Virus record (IMG/VR): IMGVR_UViG_3300044464_000108
Location: 1 to 64,000 of that record
Direction: 5' to 3' (one strand)
Length of the DNA stretch: 64,000 nt
From: a virus
Both the position numbers and the translations under genes were made by a program. Positions 15,009 to 23,455 of this stretch are shown piece by piece (the first letter of the stretch is position 1; each line of letters begins with the position of its first letter). The notes beneath the pieces are model-generated. The model ran no database searches, had not been told where the DNA came from, and worked only from the letters and a program-made list of their open reading frames with translations.

Positions 15009-15671
15009 ATGGCTAAGTTCTTTTTGATCAACAACCTCAGGCTCGGCATCGCGTTCTTTGAAGCGAGCCAAACGCTCGACGATGCGGTGGATCCCGTAGC
15101 GGCAATCCGGGCGGCCGGCGGCATTCTTTGGCCGGTCGCTGACGCGGGTGTGGCTGCAGCAGCGGCGAACGGTCAGACGCTCAAGCTGCAAGGGGCTCCG
15201 CCCGAAGACGTTCAAGGGATCATGGTTGCAGCGCTCGAAGCGTCGATCTCGAACATGGTCCAAGGACAGCGCTCGGTGACGATTACGCAAGCCGCAAACC
15301 TTGCGGGACTCGGGGCCGGCGTGAAGACGCTCGACGTCAACGTTGGGCTCGTGCTTCCGACGGGAGCACGTCTCACGAGTCCCCCAACGCTCGAAACCGT
15401 AACCCTCTTCGACGACGCGGCGCACGGTACGTATGCCGTCATCGTCGGCACGACGGTCGGCGGAAACGAGATCGCGACTACTCAAAGCGTTGCGGCAGGT
15501 CAAACCGGGTTTCCCAAGATCATGACGGCCGGTGCGGCAGGCTTTCCACAAGCGTTGCAGAGCGCGGTGCAGGTCAAGGCACGGCTCACGTCATCCGTCG
15601 ATCTCAACACGGCAACGGTCGGAGCCGTGACGATCGTTCTTGGGTTCGTCGTTCCTTCGGCGTTCCTCTAA
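15009..15671 (+). CDS. Adhesin-type protein sharing the anchor domain of 4199
   Basis: 220 aa, ribosome site AGGTAGGAG. Residues 1-90 repeat the N-terminal module of the 4199 protein (KF.LIN..RLG, DDAVDP, AAGG.L.P). Residues 95-220 form an unrelated beta-rich domain. The paired genes look like one attachment module with two different tips, a common way for phages to display alternative receptor-binding proteins. Confidence 0.65.
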   Translation: MAKFFLINNLRLGIAFFEASQTLDDAVDPVAAIRAAGGILWPVADAGVAAAAANGQTLKLQGAPPEDVQGIMVAALEASISNMVQGQRSVTITQAANLAGLGAGVKTLDVNVGLVLPTGARLTSPPTLETVTLFDDAAHGTYAVIVGTTVGGNEIATTQSVAAGQTGFPKIMTAGAAGFPQALQSAVQVKARLTSSVDLNTATVGAVTIVLGFVVPSAFL

Positions 15672-15710
15672 ACCACAACGCAGTTCGAGCCTCTTGGGAG
15701 GAGGAGCGAT

Positions 15711-16283
15711 ATGCAAATCGTCAAAGTAGTGATCTGGGATCCGTCGGGAAAGTTCGCGGAAGGCACCTTTCTCGAGGGACTTCGACAAATGCCTGTCATC
15801 GAAGGGAGGGGCGCGGTGCTCCTCCCTTGCGATGTCGACTTGTTTCAACGGTCGGGGGTCGGGGGGTACTTCATGCGCCGATGGGGCATGGGCTGGGCGT
15901 ACCAAGGGCACGTCGCTTCACGCGGATGCCCGATGGTGCTGCATGTCATGCCCGACCGTCCCTTCATTCATTGGGCGGCTCGGCTCATTCCAGCAACGCG
16001 CACGATGCCCGAGGGCGAGGTTCCCGAGACGGACTTTCACGGGCATCTACGGCTTACGTCGGACTCGTCACAACCGAGTGCGCTAAGCGGCGGATTGAGC
16101 GCGGACAGCGATACGATCGATCTCTCGAAGCTTGGACCGGCGGACCCGCAAGGCGGATGGATCATCCGCGGTCGCTCGCGCCTTTCCGTGGTTGAGCGGG
16201 GCTTCTTCTCGTTCAGCCTGTATGGGCTCGCGAAGGGTTTGAAGGTGCTTTGGAGCGCCGTCTCGCAAAGCTCGACGGACTGA
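15711..16283 (+). CDS. Hypothetical protein, 190 aa
   Basis: ATG after GGGAGGAGGAGCGAT. Mixed alpha/beta with aromatic clusters (YFMRRWGMGWAYQG, FFSFSLYGLAKGL). A low-complexity Ser/Asp stretch (SALSGGLSADSDTIDLS) separates the two halves. No known domain. It closes the fibre region just before the leaderless gene at 16314. Confidence 0.7.
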   Translation: MQIVKVVIWDPSGKFAEGTFLEGLRQMPVIEGRGAVLLPCDVDLFQRSGVGGYFMRRWGMGWAYQGHVASRGCPMVLHVMPDRPFIHWAARLIPATRTMPEGEVPETDFHGHLRLTSDSSQPSALSGGLSADSDTIDLSKLGPADPQGGWIIRGRSRLSVVERGFFSFSLYGLAKGLKVLWSAVSQSSTD

Positions 16284-16301
16284 CCCTTTCAAGAGGCGTG
16301 T

Positions 16302-16307
16302 TAGCCT
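16302..16307 (+). promoter_or_regulatory. Class A extended -10 (TGTTAGCCT), leaderless
   Basis: TG-T-TAGCCT, 6 nt, then GTG at 16314. CTGACC 16 nt upstream is a possible -35, one of few seen for this class. Confidence 0.6.
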
Positions 16308-16313
16308 GCCCCC

Positions 16314-16619
16314 GTGAGCCTTTGGAACACGGTTTCAACGTTGACGCGGGGGGTTGCGGCCGAGCTTCTCGGGAGCGCTGGACGAGCTCTCGGGGGGCTT
16401 GCCGCGCGGGTGACTCCTTCGGAAGATCGATCTTCCGAGGACAGGAGAAAACACCTCGAATCTCTTGCACATTTCGGAGTGCGACTCTCCCCGGAAGCGG
16501 CAGCGATGATCGCATCGAAAGCGCCCGATCCTCGGAGCGTTGCTTTCCAAGAAGAACCGCCTTCGTATCTTGAAGGCAGCGTCGAAGCTCGGCGCGCGAG
16601 AGCTCAGGGCGAACGATGA
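16314..16619 (+). CDS. Hypothetical protein containing an in-frame palindrome copy
   Basis: 101 aa, leaderless GTG. A hydrophobic-helical N-terminus (VAAELLGSAGRALGGLAARV) is followed by palindrome copy 4, read as PSEDRSSED, then a helical, basic C-terminus. The palindrome adds about nine polar residues between two helices and looks like an insertion. The gene overlaps the portal start and may encode a head-packaging accessory protein by position. Confidence 0.6.
   Translation: MSLWNTVSTLTRGVAAELLGSAGRALGGLAARVTPSEDRSSEDRRKHLESLAHFGVRLSPEAAAMIASKAPDPRSVAFQEEPPSYLEGSVEARRARAQGER
16419..16438 (+). repeat. Palindrome family, copy 4 (inside a CDS)
   Basis: Exact 20-bp core with asymmetric flanks (CCT- left, -GG right). 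Read in frame inside 16314-16619 as SEDRSS. Confidence 0.95.
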
Positions 16620-18832
16620 GCATGATGATGCCGCTCATGTCGGATCCCGTTTTGCGGGGCAAGAACGGCGATACGTACGCCGTCTCGAGCTTCGGCACGA
16701 ACGCGACGACGTTTGGACCTGACTTCAAGGTCAACGATCTTTGGAACACCGATCGCCGGAAGGAACTCACTTACCGCGAGACGTTCTTCAAGTGCACACA
16801 GCACGATCACAAGGCGTTCAACTTCAACGGCTCGACGATCAAACCGGGACCGGTTTGGACACAGCCCTTGCTCTCGAGCGCGCAGATCACCCATTACGTG
16901 CCGCTTGATGCAAGGCGCCCGAGCTCGCCGGTGCGCATCTCGAAGAAGATCGTGAAGGACTTCACCACCCTCGTGTTCGGGCACGGGCGCTTTCCGACGA
17001 TCAAAGTCGTGGGGGACCCGGAGACACAGGACTTCTGCACGGCGCTATCCAAGGCGCAGAAGCTCCCGACGATCATGCTTCGTGCGCGGGACATCGGCGG
17101 GAGCGTTGGCACGGTCGGGCTCTCGTGGCGGTTCTACGCCGGCAAGCCGAGGACGCTTCCCCACAACGGCAAGAACCTGTTCGTGCACGAATGGGAGGAT
17201 CGCGAAGAGCTCATCCCGTCCCACGTGTCCGAGATCTATCAAGTCAAACGCGAGGAGTTCGACCCGAAGAAGAAGATGGTTGTCGATCGCATCTACTGGC
17301 ATCGACGGGATTGGACGCCGCTCGCCGACGTTCTGTTCGTGGATACGCCGGTCGACGATGACAATCCGGAATGGGTTGTCGATGAAGCGCACATCCACGG
17401 TGACGGCTTCTGTCACTTCGTGTGGATCCAGAACATCCCCGACGACGAGAACATCGACGGCGAGCCGGATTACGAAGACATCTACGAGAATTGCAACACG
17501 CTCGACGTCTTGAATTCGGTGCTCGCGAAGGGTGCCACGCTGAATCTCGATCCCACCCTTGTGCTCAAGATGGATCCCGACCTCGTAAAACGCACGGCGG
17601 TGCGGAAGGGATCAGAGAACGCGCTCATCGTCGGGCCCGACGGAAACGCGAGTTACATGGAGCTCGCCGGGACGAGCATCTCGGTTGGGATCGCACTCGT
17701 AGACAAGGAACGCGCTCAAGCGCTCGAGACCGCGCAATGCGTTGCGCCGGACCCCGACACGATTGCAGCGGCGGGGCTCTCGAGCGTTGCGATTCGCGCG
17801 ATCTATCAAGGCATGCTCGGCGCGGGGGACGTGCGCCGGACGCAATACGGAACGGGGATCGAACGTCTGCTCGAGCAGCAGGTTGCAAGCTCGCGCCGCA
17901 AGCTGAATGTCGACGATGCATCTACGCCGGAAGATGAGTCCGAAGGGTCGGCGGTCGAAGTCGAATACGACGAAGAGACAGGCGAAGAGACTCCCGTCGA
18001 GTACTACCTGAACCTTCCTCCCCGGGTTGTTGTGTCCGACGTGCGGGACGAGCACGGCGAACCGACGGGCGAGGTAGAGACGAAGTACATCGAACGTCGC
18101 CCGGGGGCCGGCGGACAGATCGAGTGCGATTGGCCGGAGTACTTCCCCGATACCGCGACCGATCAGAAGGATCGAACCTCGACGAATGCGGCAGCGGCGG
18201 GAGGGAAAGCGGTTATGTCGCATCGCTCCGCAGTTGAGATGACGGCGAAGAGCTTCGGGCTCGATCCGACCGAAGAATGGACGGCTGTCTCGAAGCAAGT
18301 GCAAGCCGAGCGGGATGCCGAGTTGCAGATGTTCCCCGGGACCGGCGGCGAAGTCGTCGATCGAAACCAACTCCCGCCGGGAGCTGACGAGCTCGGACCG
18401 GCCGGACATGAGCAACCCGATGGGACAGCCGACCCGCAAAGCGACCCCGTTGTTGTCGTAGGAGGCCGCGGGGGGTTCGCTGAAGCTTCGGCAGCATCGG
18501 CAACAGCGAAAGTGCAGATGACCCAACTCACGAAGGTGCTCACGATGAACGAGCTTCGTGCAGCGGCCGGCGTGGGCAAGCTCATGATCCCGGGCACGAA
18601 TACGCCGGATCCCGATGGGGATCTCGTCATGGCGGAATTCGAGGCGAAGCGATGTGCCAAGGGCAAGGTTGTCGGCGAAGCCGAAGCTGCCGACGAGGTA
18701 CCCCCGCCCGGGGATGCTGCAGGGGTTCAAACCGCTCCGGCGCTTCCGAAGGGGGGCAAGGAAGCTCCCGTTTCCCGGAGCGCTCAAAAGGGCGCTCAGA
18801 GCCCCGGAACGAGCTTCCCGCCTGAGGAGTGA
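16616..18832 (+). CDS. Portal protein
   Basis: 738 aa. Dodecameric portal proteins of this size sit at the capsid vertex through which DNA enters. Features consistent with this: an N-terminal helical/beta wing; a middle with repeated acidic-aromatic segments; the stretch from about residue 290 (CNTLDVLNSVLAKGATLNLDPTLVLK) typical of portal clip/stem regions; and a long acidic, disordered C-terminus (residues about 590-738). It lies before a Mu F-like head protein, as in many phages. Start ATG overlaps the previous stop. The assignment rests on order and pattern. Confidence 0.7.
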   Translation: MSMMMPLMSDPVLRGKNGDTYAVSSFGTNATTFGPDFKVNDLWNTDRRKELTYRETFFKCTQHDHKAFNFNGSTIKPGPVWTQPLLSSAQITHYVPLDARRPSSPVRISKKIVKDFTTLVFGHGRFPTIKVVGDPETQDFCTALSKAQKLPTIMLRARDIGGSVGTVGLSWRFYAGKPRTLPHNGKNLFVHEWEDREELIPSHVSEIYQVKREEFDPKKKMVVDRIYWHRRDWTPLADVLFVDTPVDDDNPEWVVDEAHIHGDGFCHFVWIQNIPDDENIDGEPDYEDIYENCNTLDVLNSVLAKGATLNLDPTLVLKMDPDLVKRTAVRKGSENALIVGPDGNASYMELAGTSISVGIALVDKERAQALETAQCVAPDPDTIAAAGLSSVAIRAIYQGMLGAGDVRRTQYGTGIERLLEQQVASSRRKLNVDDASTPEDESEGSAVEVEYDEETGEETPVEYYLNLPPRVVVSDVRDEHGEPTGEVETKYIERRPGAGGQIECDWPEYFPDTATDQKDRTSTNAAAAGGKAVMSHRSAVEMTAKSFGLDPTEEWTAVSKQVQAERDAELQMFPGTGGEVVDRNQLPPGADELGPAGHEQPDGTADPQSDPVVVVGGRGGFAEASAASATAKVQMTQLTKVLTMNELRAAAGVGKLMIPGTNTPDPDGDLVMAEFEAKRCAKGKVVGEAEAADEVPPPGDAAGVQTAPALPKGGKEAPVSRSAQKGAQSPGTSFPPEE

Positions 18833-21327
18833 TGCCGTCTCGGCGAAGTACCCCGGCGGACGCACTTCGAGCGAACCGTGCGCGAGCTGCCGACCTCGCG
18901 CAAAAGGTCGGGGTGCAGAAGGTTCAGTCGATGTTGCAGCGCGCAAACGACGACCTCGAGAAACGGCTGCATGAGGCAACACAACTCCGGGGACGCGGCG
19001 AAGAAACGTTCTCGGTAACGCAGATGCGCGCGACCGTCGCGCAAGTGAAGGACACGCTTCGGTCTCTCACAACGGGGATGAAGGGGCTCATTCTGGATCA
19101 GGGGCAAGCGGCGGTGACGGCCGAAGTCTCGGGAACGCTTCGCTACCTGAACGCGGCCGAGCGGGAGTTTCGCGGCGTCAATCAACGGCTGCAGCTACCC
19201 GAGGCGGGCATTCTCGACACGGCACAGAGCGGCGTCGAGACGAGCTTGCTCCGAAGGATCGCGACGGACCCCTCGCACCCCGGACATGTCGGCGTCTTGA
19301 ACCGCTACGGCGCGAACGTGATCGGAAACTTCGAGCAAGAGTTGCAGCTCAAGCTCTTGGCGCGGAAGCCGTGGGACGAAGTGCGCGCGGGGCTCGTCGA
19401 GCAATCCCCCTTCTTGCAGGGTGCGCCGGCTCATTGGGCCGAGCGCATCGTTCGCACCGAGTCGATGTACGCGAGCAACCGGGCTGGGTGGGAAGCCACG
19501 CGCGCGGCGAACTCCGAGCTCGGGGACATGGTGAAGATCCTGTGCGCGACGTTCGATGATCGAACGGGCTCCGATTCGATCGCGGTGCACGGCCAGATCC
19601 GACGGCCGAATGAAGCCTTCGAAAGTTGGTTTGGCGCCTATCAGCATCCGCCGAATCGCCCGAACGATCGCGAGACCGTCGTTCCGCATCGCATCTCGTG
19701 GCCGATCCCCGACACGCTCAAGCCTCGGAGCGACGGGGAAGTAGCGGCTCGATGGTTTCAGGAGAAGCGTAAGGGAGCGCCTCCCGGTCGACCCCTCATG
19801 TCGACGGTGGACGTCTCGCTCTTCGGTCGGCAAGAACCCCCGAAGCTCGAGCGGAAGCAACCGGAGCTACCGCAGCAAGCCGCGCCGCAACCTGAAGTGA
19901 TTGCTCCGGCCGAAGGCGCGACTCCGATCGCATCGCCGGAAGTCGTGAGCTCGAGTCCGGCACCCGTTGCACCCGAGCCGAGCGAACCGCAAGCGCCCGA
20001 AGCTCAAGCGGAGCGTCCTCGTGTGCTGCCGCGCTTCCGAAACGAAGCGGCTCGCCGTCGTTATGCCGAAGGGCAGCTCGATCAACTCCCGAGGCTCCCG
20101 CCAGAAGAAGCCGGCGACGACATCATCGTGCGGCATCGGTTCGAGACGAAGAGTGAGGCCTTCGACGAAGCCACGCGCGATCGACTCGAGAGCATCGCGA
20201 ACGATCTCCGTAAGCTCGAGAAAGCCGACGAAGCGCCGCTACCGCGGAACGTGCGCATCGAAGATCTGATCGCGACGCAACCCGATGTCCGATCGGTGCA
20301 CGTGCTCGAAGACATCAACCGAACGAATGCACCCGTGCCCGTTGTCGTGCGGCAAGGCGGGAAGCTTTACGTTCAAGAAGGGCTCGAGACGCTCGTCGCT
20401 CGTGATCTCGCGGGGCATCGCACGGCACCCGTGCACATCATCAATCTCGACACGAAGACACCCTTCAAGGCGCGACCCAAACCGCCGGCTCCGACCCCTC
20501 CCCCTGCCGAAGAGGAGAAGGGGATCCCGGTCAAGAAGGTGCCGGCGAAGGATTATGTCGAGCACCTAAAAAAGTATGTCAAAGGGCGTCCAAAAGCTGT
20601 CGAGGTCTTCGGCGATGTTGCGAAGCATGCACAGCAGATATTCGGCGAACACGCTCCAACTCTCGAGACGCTCGAATCAACTTGGGGGTGCGAACACACG
20701 GGGCACACCGTGCAGGTACAAAAGGTGTCTTCGAGTCATTGGGGTGCCACGGTTGAGATTCAATACGAAGGCGCGATCATGCGCGAAGGTCGTGAGGTTG
20801 GATCCATAATCCGCACGTTCAAGAAGCACCCAACGGGTCGATTCGAAGTGCATCACGATTACTTCAAGCTCGATGTAGCCGGCGAGCAGGGCAAGGGGCT
20901 TGGCGAGTCGATGATGCGGCAGGCGATTCAGACGTACGACAAGATCGGCGTGCATGACGTCACGGTCGATGCGGCATGGATCGGCCGGTATACGTGGGCG
21001 TCGTTTGGCTACAACTGGGATGCCGAGGAAGCGAGCAACCGCGAGTTCGGTCTTTGGAATTACTTGAAGGACAAGGGGATCGAAAGGGATCGAGCTGCTC
21101 GAATCGCGAAGCAAGTTGCTCATCGCGCGTGGGATGTCGCGGGACTCGATGTCGATGGCATCCGAGTCGAAGCGATGGTCAATACCGGTGGGAAAACGAA
21201 GCTCATACCGGACATGACGGTCGGCAAGGCGTTCATGCTCGACAAGGGCATGTGGAGCGGAAAGCTCGTGATCAACAACAAGAACGATCCGAGCTACCTC
21301 CGCGCGAAGTCGCGCCTCAAGCTTTAA
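18832..21327 (+). CDS. Multidomain head morphogenesis protein (Mu F-like + ParB-like + GNAT-like)
   Basis: 831 aa, ATG in the portal stop overlap with GAGGAG upstream. Residues about 150-260 carry a Mu gpF/SPP1 gp7-type head morphogenesis domain (ANVIGNFEQELQLKLL, ERIVRTESMYASNRAG, then DDRTG). A Pro/Ala linker (330-400) follows. Residues about 465-545 look like a ParB/sulfiredoxin-type domain (PVPVVVRQGGKLYV...AGHRTAPVHIINLD), but the usual DGHHR is replaced by QEGLET, so it may be inactive. Residues about 660-745 resemble a GNAT fold (GEQGKGLG, GRYTWASFGYNWD). This is a 'polyvalent' architecture, possibly ejected with the DNA. Confidence 0.75.
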   Translation: MPSRRSTPADALRANRARAADLAQKVGVQKVQSMLQRANDDLEKRLHEATQLRGRGEETFSVTQMRATVAQVKDTLRSLTTGMKGLILDQGQAAVTAEVSGTLRYLNAAEREFRGVNQRLQLPEAGILDTAQSGVETSLLRRIATDPSHPGHVGVLNRYGANVIGNFEQELQLKLLARKPWDEVRAGLVEQSPFLQGAPAHWAERIVRTESMYASNRAGWEATRAANSELGDMVKILCATFDDRTGSDSIAVHGQIRRPNEAFESWFGAYQHPPNRPNDRETVVPHRISWPIPDTLKPRSDGEVAARWFQEKRKGAPPGRPLMSTVDVSLFGRQEPPKLERKQPELPQQAAPQPEVIAPAEGATPIASPEVVSSSPAPVAPEPSEPQAPEAQAERPRVLPRFRNEAARRRYAEGQLDQLPRLPPEEAGDDIIVRHRFETKSEAFDEATRDRLESIANDLRKLEKADEAPLPRNVRIEDLIATQPDVRSVHVLEDINRTNAPVPVVVRQGGKLYVQEGLETLVARDLAGHRTAPVHIINLDTKTPFKARPKPPAPTPPPAEEEKGIPVKKVPAKDYVEHLKKYVKGRPKAVEVFGDVAKHAQQIFGEHAPTLETLESTWGCEHTGHTVQVQKVSSSHWGATVEIQYEGAIMREGREVGSIIRTFKKHPTGRFEVHHDYFKLDVAGEQGKGLGESMMRQAIQTYDKIGVHDVTVDAAWIGRYTWASFGYNWDAEEASNREFGLWNYLKDKGIERDRAARIAKQVAHRAWDVAGLDVDGIRVEAMVNTGGKTKLIPDMTVGKAFMLDKGMWSGKLVINNKNDPSYLRAKSRLKL

Positions 21328-21598
21328 GCCGTATGCCCATCTCAAAGCGGCTCAAGATGTCGACTCGACTCGAGTGCCCTTTCGGGATGCACTCCCCCGC
21401 GCGCTTGATCAGATCTTCGATGGCGTCAGGAGTGAGCTTCTTCTCTCGCCCAAGGCCGACGGCTTCTTCGAAGAGCCAACCCAACGTGTCCCAATCGGGT
21501 TGTCCTTCGGTCGCGTTGGCATAGTCCGCCGAAGCTTCGAGCTCGACGGCTAGATCGTTGTCGCCCTTCCCACGTTCCCGTCTTGCGTTTTTGCTCAT
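21317..21598 (-). CDS. Reverse-strand hypothetical protein, 93 aa
   Basis: Small, acidic-helical protein (LGWLFEEAVGLGREKKLTPDAIEDLIKRAGECI) with a basic N-terminus. No recognised family. The ATG at 21598 is chosen because a class B -10 (CATCAT) lies exactly 6 nt before it; upstream in-frame starts have none. Its 3' end overlaps the head protein by 11 nt in convergent orientation. Probably an inserted accessory gene (moron). Confidence 0.7.
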   Translation of the reverse strand: MSKNARRERGKGDNDLAVELEASADYANATEGQPDWDTLGWLFEEAVGLGREKKLTPDAIEDLIKRAGECIPKGHSSRVDILSRFEMGIRLKA

Positions 21599-21604
21599 GA
21601 TCCC

Positions 21605-21614
21605 ATGATGACGC
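21605..21614 (-). promoter_or_regulatory. Class B promoter motif, leaderless
   Basis: Reverse strand GCGTCATCAT, 6 nt, then the ATG at 21598. Confidence 0.6.
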
Positions 21615-21629
21615 CGGGGAGCGCCCCTT

Positions 21630-21649
21630 ACGGAAGCGCGATCTTCCGT
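21630..21649. repeat. Palindrome family, copy 5 (degenerate)
   Basis: ACGGAAG and CTTCCGT arms keep symmetry around CGCGAT, where the consensus has ATCGAT. It lies between two divergent leaderless promoters (21605 on -, 21652 on +). Confidence 0.7.
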
Positions 21650-21651
21650 GC

Positions 21652-21657
21652 TACCTC
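21652..21657 (+). promoter_or_regulatory. Class A-like -10 (TGCTACCTC), leaderless
   Basis: TG-C-TACCTC, 7 nt, then the ATG at 21665. The last hexamer base is C, not T, so the match is imperfect. Confidence 0.4.
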
Positions 21658-21664
21658 TTCTTGC

Positions 21665-21916
21665 ATGAAACCGTTCAAGATCACGCAACCGGGGGAAGCG
21701 GGGATCGGCCGAGCAGCCGACGGAAAGTTCACGCGCATCGTTCCGCCGGGCCCTCAGCGAATCATGAAAGAGGCGACCGAGCAGGGGCTTGATGTCGACC
21801 GTGTGATCAGCGAACGGCGAGCGCCCGACCACGCGGTCCCAAAGGGCAACCCGTTAAGCACCGGGCCCGAGGGTGGGCCGGTGAACGACGCGAACAAGAA
21901 ACCATTCAGGATTTAG
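21665..21916 (+). CDS. Hypothetical protein, 83 aa
   Basis: Gly/Pro-rich, largely disordered at both ends (KITQPGEAGIGRAADGKF; GPEGGPVNDANKKPFRI) with one central helix. No Cys, no known family. It has its own leaderless start and precedes the decoration/scaffold genes, so is probably a minor head protein. Confidence 0.65.
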   Translation: MKPFKITQPGEAGIGRAADGKFTRIVPPGPQRIMKEATEQGLDVDRVISERRAPDHAVPKGNPLSTGPEGGPVNDANKKPFRI

Positions 21917-21924
21917 GAATTCCT

Positions 21925-21944
21925 TCGGAAGATCGATCTTCCGA
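21925..21944 (+). repeat. Palindrome family, copy 6
   Basis: Exact 20-bp core, asymmetric flanks (CCT- / -GG), 8 nt after a stop codon and 19 nt before the next ATG. Confidence 0.95.
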
Positions 21945-21962
21945 GGATTGAGGAGTAGCAAC

Positions 21963-22274
21963 ATGGGTGACGGAAAAACGAGCCCTTTCGGCAACGGCAA
22001 GGGCGGAATGGGAGGCGGCAGCATGGGCAAGGGCAATGACTTCGTAACGAACCCCGGCGGCAGCGGCTCGAGCGGACAGAAGCCGCGCGACTTCGTAAAC
22101 GCCTCGCGTCCGCAGTCTTCGGGCGGTGACACCACGATCAACACCGAGACGATTCCCGAAGGTGGCATCCGTTTGCAGGCGGATCCGAAGGGGGACGACA
22201 AGGGCAACCCGATCGGAACGACGGCGAGCTCCGACGGCGGGACTCGCAAACCCCCGTTCAAGTTGAACGGTTGA
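21963..22274 (+). CDS. Gly/Ser-rich disordered phage protein
   Basis: 103 aa, mainly Gly, Ser, Lys, Asp and Pro, so intrinsically disordered. Motifs such as SPFGNGKGG, DFVTNPGG and RDFVNASRPQ recur in small proteins next to phage capsid genes; function unknown to me. Ribosome site GAGGAG. It may be a head accessory or decoration linker. Confidence 0.7.
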   Translation: MGDGKTSPFGNGKGGMGGGSMGKGNDFVTNPGGSGSSGQKPRDFVNASRPQSSGGDTTINTETIPEGGIRLQADPKGDDKGNPIGTTASSDGGTRKPPFKLNG

Positions 22275-22278
22275 ACCC

Positions 22279-22686
22279 ATGGGACAGATCAACGTAACGG
22301 GAGCACTCGTCGCGGGGCCGCCGGCCTCGGGCGAAGTCTTTCCCGGAGCATCGTCGAACATCCCGCTTTCGCTCGCATCCAATCCCAAGATCGCGGGCGT
22401 TATGACGGGTTGCCTTACGAGGCTCATCGCGAGCCCCGGGGGCTTCGTTACGTTGAGCGGCGTCGGAGCAACCGACACGGTAACGCACGGCGATACCCTT
22501 TATCTGAAGTGCGATGCGGAGCTTTCCGTTCGGCTCACGCAAGACGATGGGCTTGGCGGGAACGTGGTCTCGACTCTGTTTTTGAGCGGAGCGAACCTCT
22601 TGGAGTTCTCGCCGACGAAGTTTCTCAAGCTGCTCGAGGTAAAGGGGACCGCAACGATCGAGTATTTCGTTTCAGGTTTGATCTGA
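22279..22686 (+). CDS. Beta-rich head/virion protein, 135 aa
   Basis: All-beta with turns every 8-10 residues and one Cys pair. N-terminus INVTGALVAGPPASGEVFPG. Begins 4 nt after the previous stop. Size and place, before scaffold and major capsid genes, suggest a decoration or head-fibre protein. No specific domain recognised. Confidence 0.65.
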   Translation: MGQINVTGALVAGPPASGEVFPGASSNIPLSLASNPKIAGVMTGCLTRLIASPGGFVTLSGVGATDTVTHGDTLYLKCDAELSVRLTQDDGLGGNVVSTLFLSGANLLEFSPTKFLKLLEVKGTATIEYFVSGLI

Positions 22687-22717
22687 CGTTTAACACCCAT
22701 TCCGGGGAGATATCGAC

Positions 22718-23422
22718 ATGAGTGCTTTCAAAGATTCGATGAACCGAGCGGACCTCAATACGGTGGCCGATCAGCTTCGTACGGTGAAGCTCGGCAAGCT
22801 TTTGCGCGGGCAGCTTCCGCAAGTGATCCGCAAGTCCGTACCCGTGCTCGATGGCGCACAGCTCGCGACGTTGACGTCGAACGTGCTCCCGAACGATGCC
22901 AAGGCTTGCACTGTCATTCGTGCGAACGGCCGAAGCATCGGCGGCGGTGGTTCGGGCACCATCGGAGCGGACCTTGCGATTCAAGCCTACGGCGCGACCC
23001 CCGGTGCAAACCAGATCGCGGTAGCCCCGAACGGCGACATCGTGACTCTCGCGGCCGACAAGTGGACGGATCTCGACATCACGTACCTTCCCGAGCGTGG
23101 GGATGTGGTCGTACTGCCCGAGCTTCCCGTTGCAGTCGGCTTGCTGACTCTGCCGTCGATGGTGCTCGATGCGGCCGGGACGAGCCGCGCGATCTACTTG
23201 ATCAACGCGGTCGTGACGGCCGGCACGGTGACGGGTCGCAAGATCATCCTGGTGCCTGCCGCGGGTTTGCCGGCGACGACCAAAGCGCAGATCCACACGA
23301 ACAAGCTGCAGGTGCAGTTCAACAACGCGACGGACGCGCCGACGAAAGCCGTCGTGACGTTGCTCATAACGGCAGCCGACGATCTCGGGGCTATCCTCGA
23401 AGGTGCAGACTCGGAGCTCTAA
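22718..23422 (+). CDS. Putative capsid decoration / head structural protein
   Basis: 234 aa. An N-terminal helix (AFKDSMNRADLNTVADQLRTVKLGKLL) is followed by beta domains rich in Gly/Ala/Val (APNGDIVTLAADKWTDLDITYLP). No enzymatic motif. Ribosome site GGGGAGATATCGAC. The order decoration - scaffold - major capsid is common, but the exact role is inferred. Confidence 0.65.
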   Translation: MSAFKDSMNRADLNTVADQLRTVKLGKLLRGQLPQVIRKSVPVLDGAQLATLTSNVLPNDAKACTVIRANGRSIGGGGSGTIGADLAIQAYGATPGANQIAVAPNGDIVTLAADKWTDLDITYLPERGDVVVLPELPVAVGLLTLPSMVLDAAGTSRAIYLINAVVTAGTVTGRKIILVPAAGLPATTKAQIHTNKLQVQFNNATDAPTKAVVTLLITAADDLGAILEGADSEL

Positions 23423-23455
23423 TCGAGCTCGGAAAACGTTCGGGAGGACGAGACC

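Noticed and set aside
17612-18982. Reverse-strand open frame of about 456 codons
   Set aside because: Antisense to portal and head protein genes; low-complexity Arg/Ala composition and no signals.
18832-21327. Terminase large subunit in or near the head cluster
   Set aside because: No ATPase/nuclease motif set was found in any frame upstream of the portal; the gene must be outside the window.
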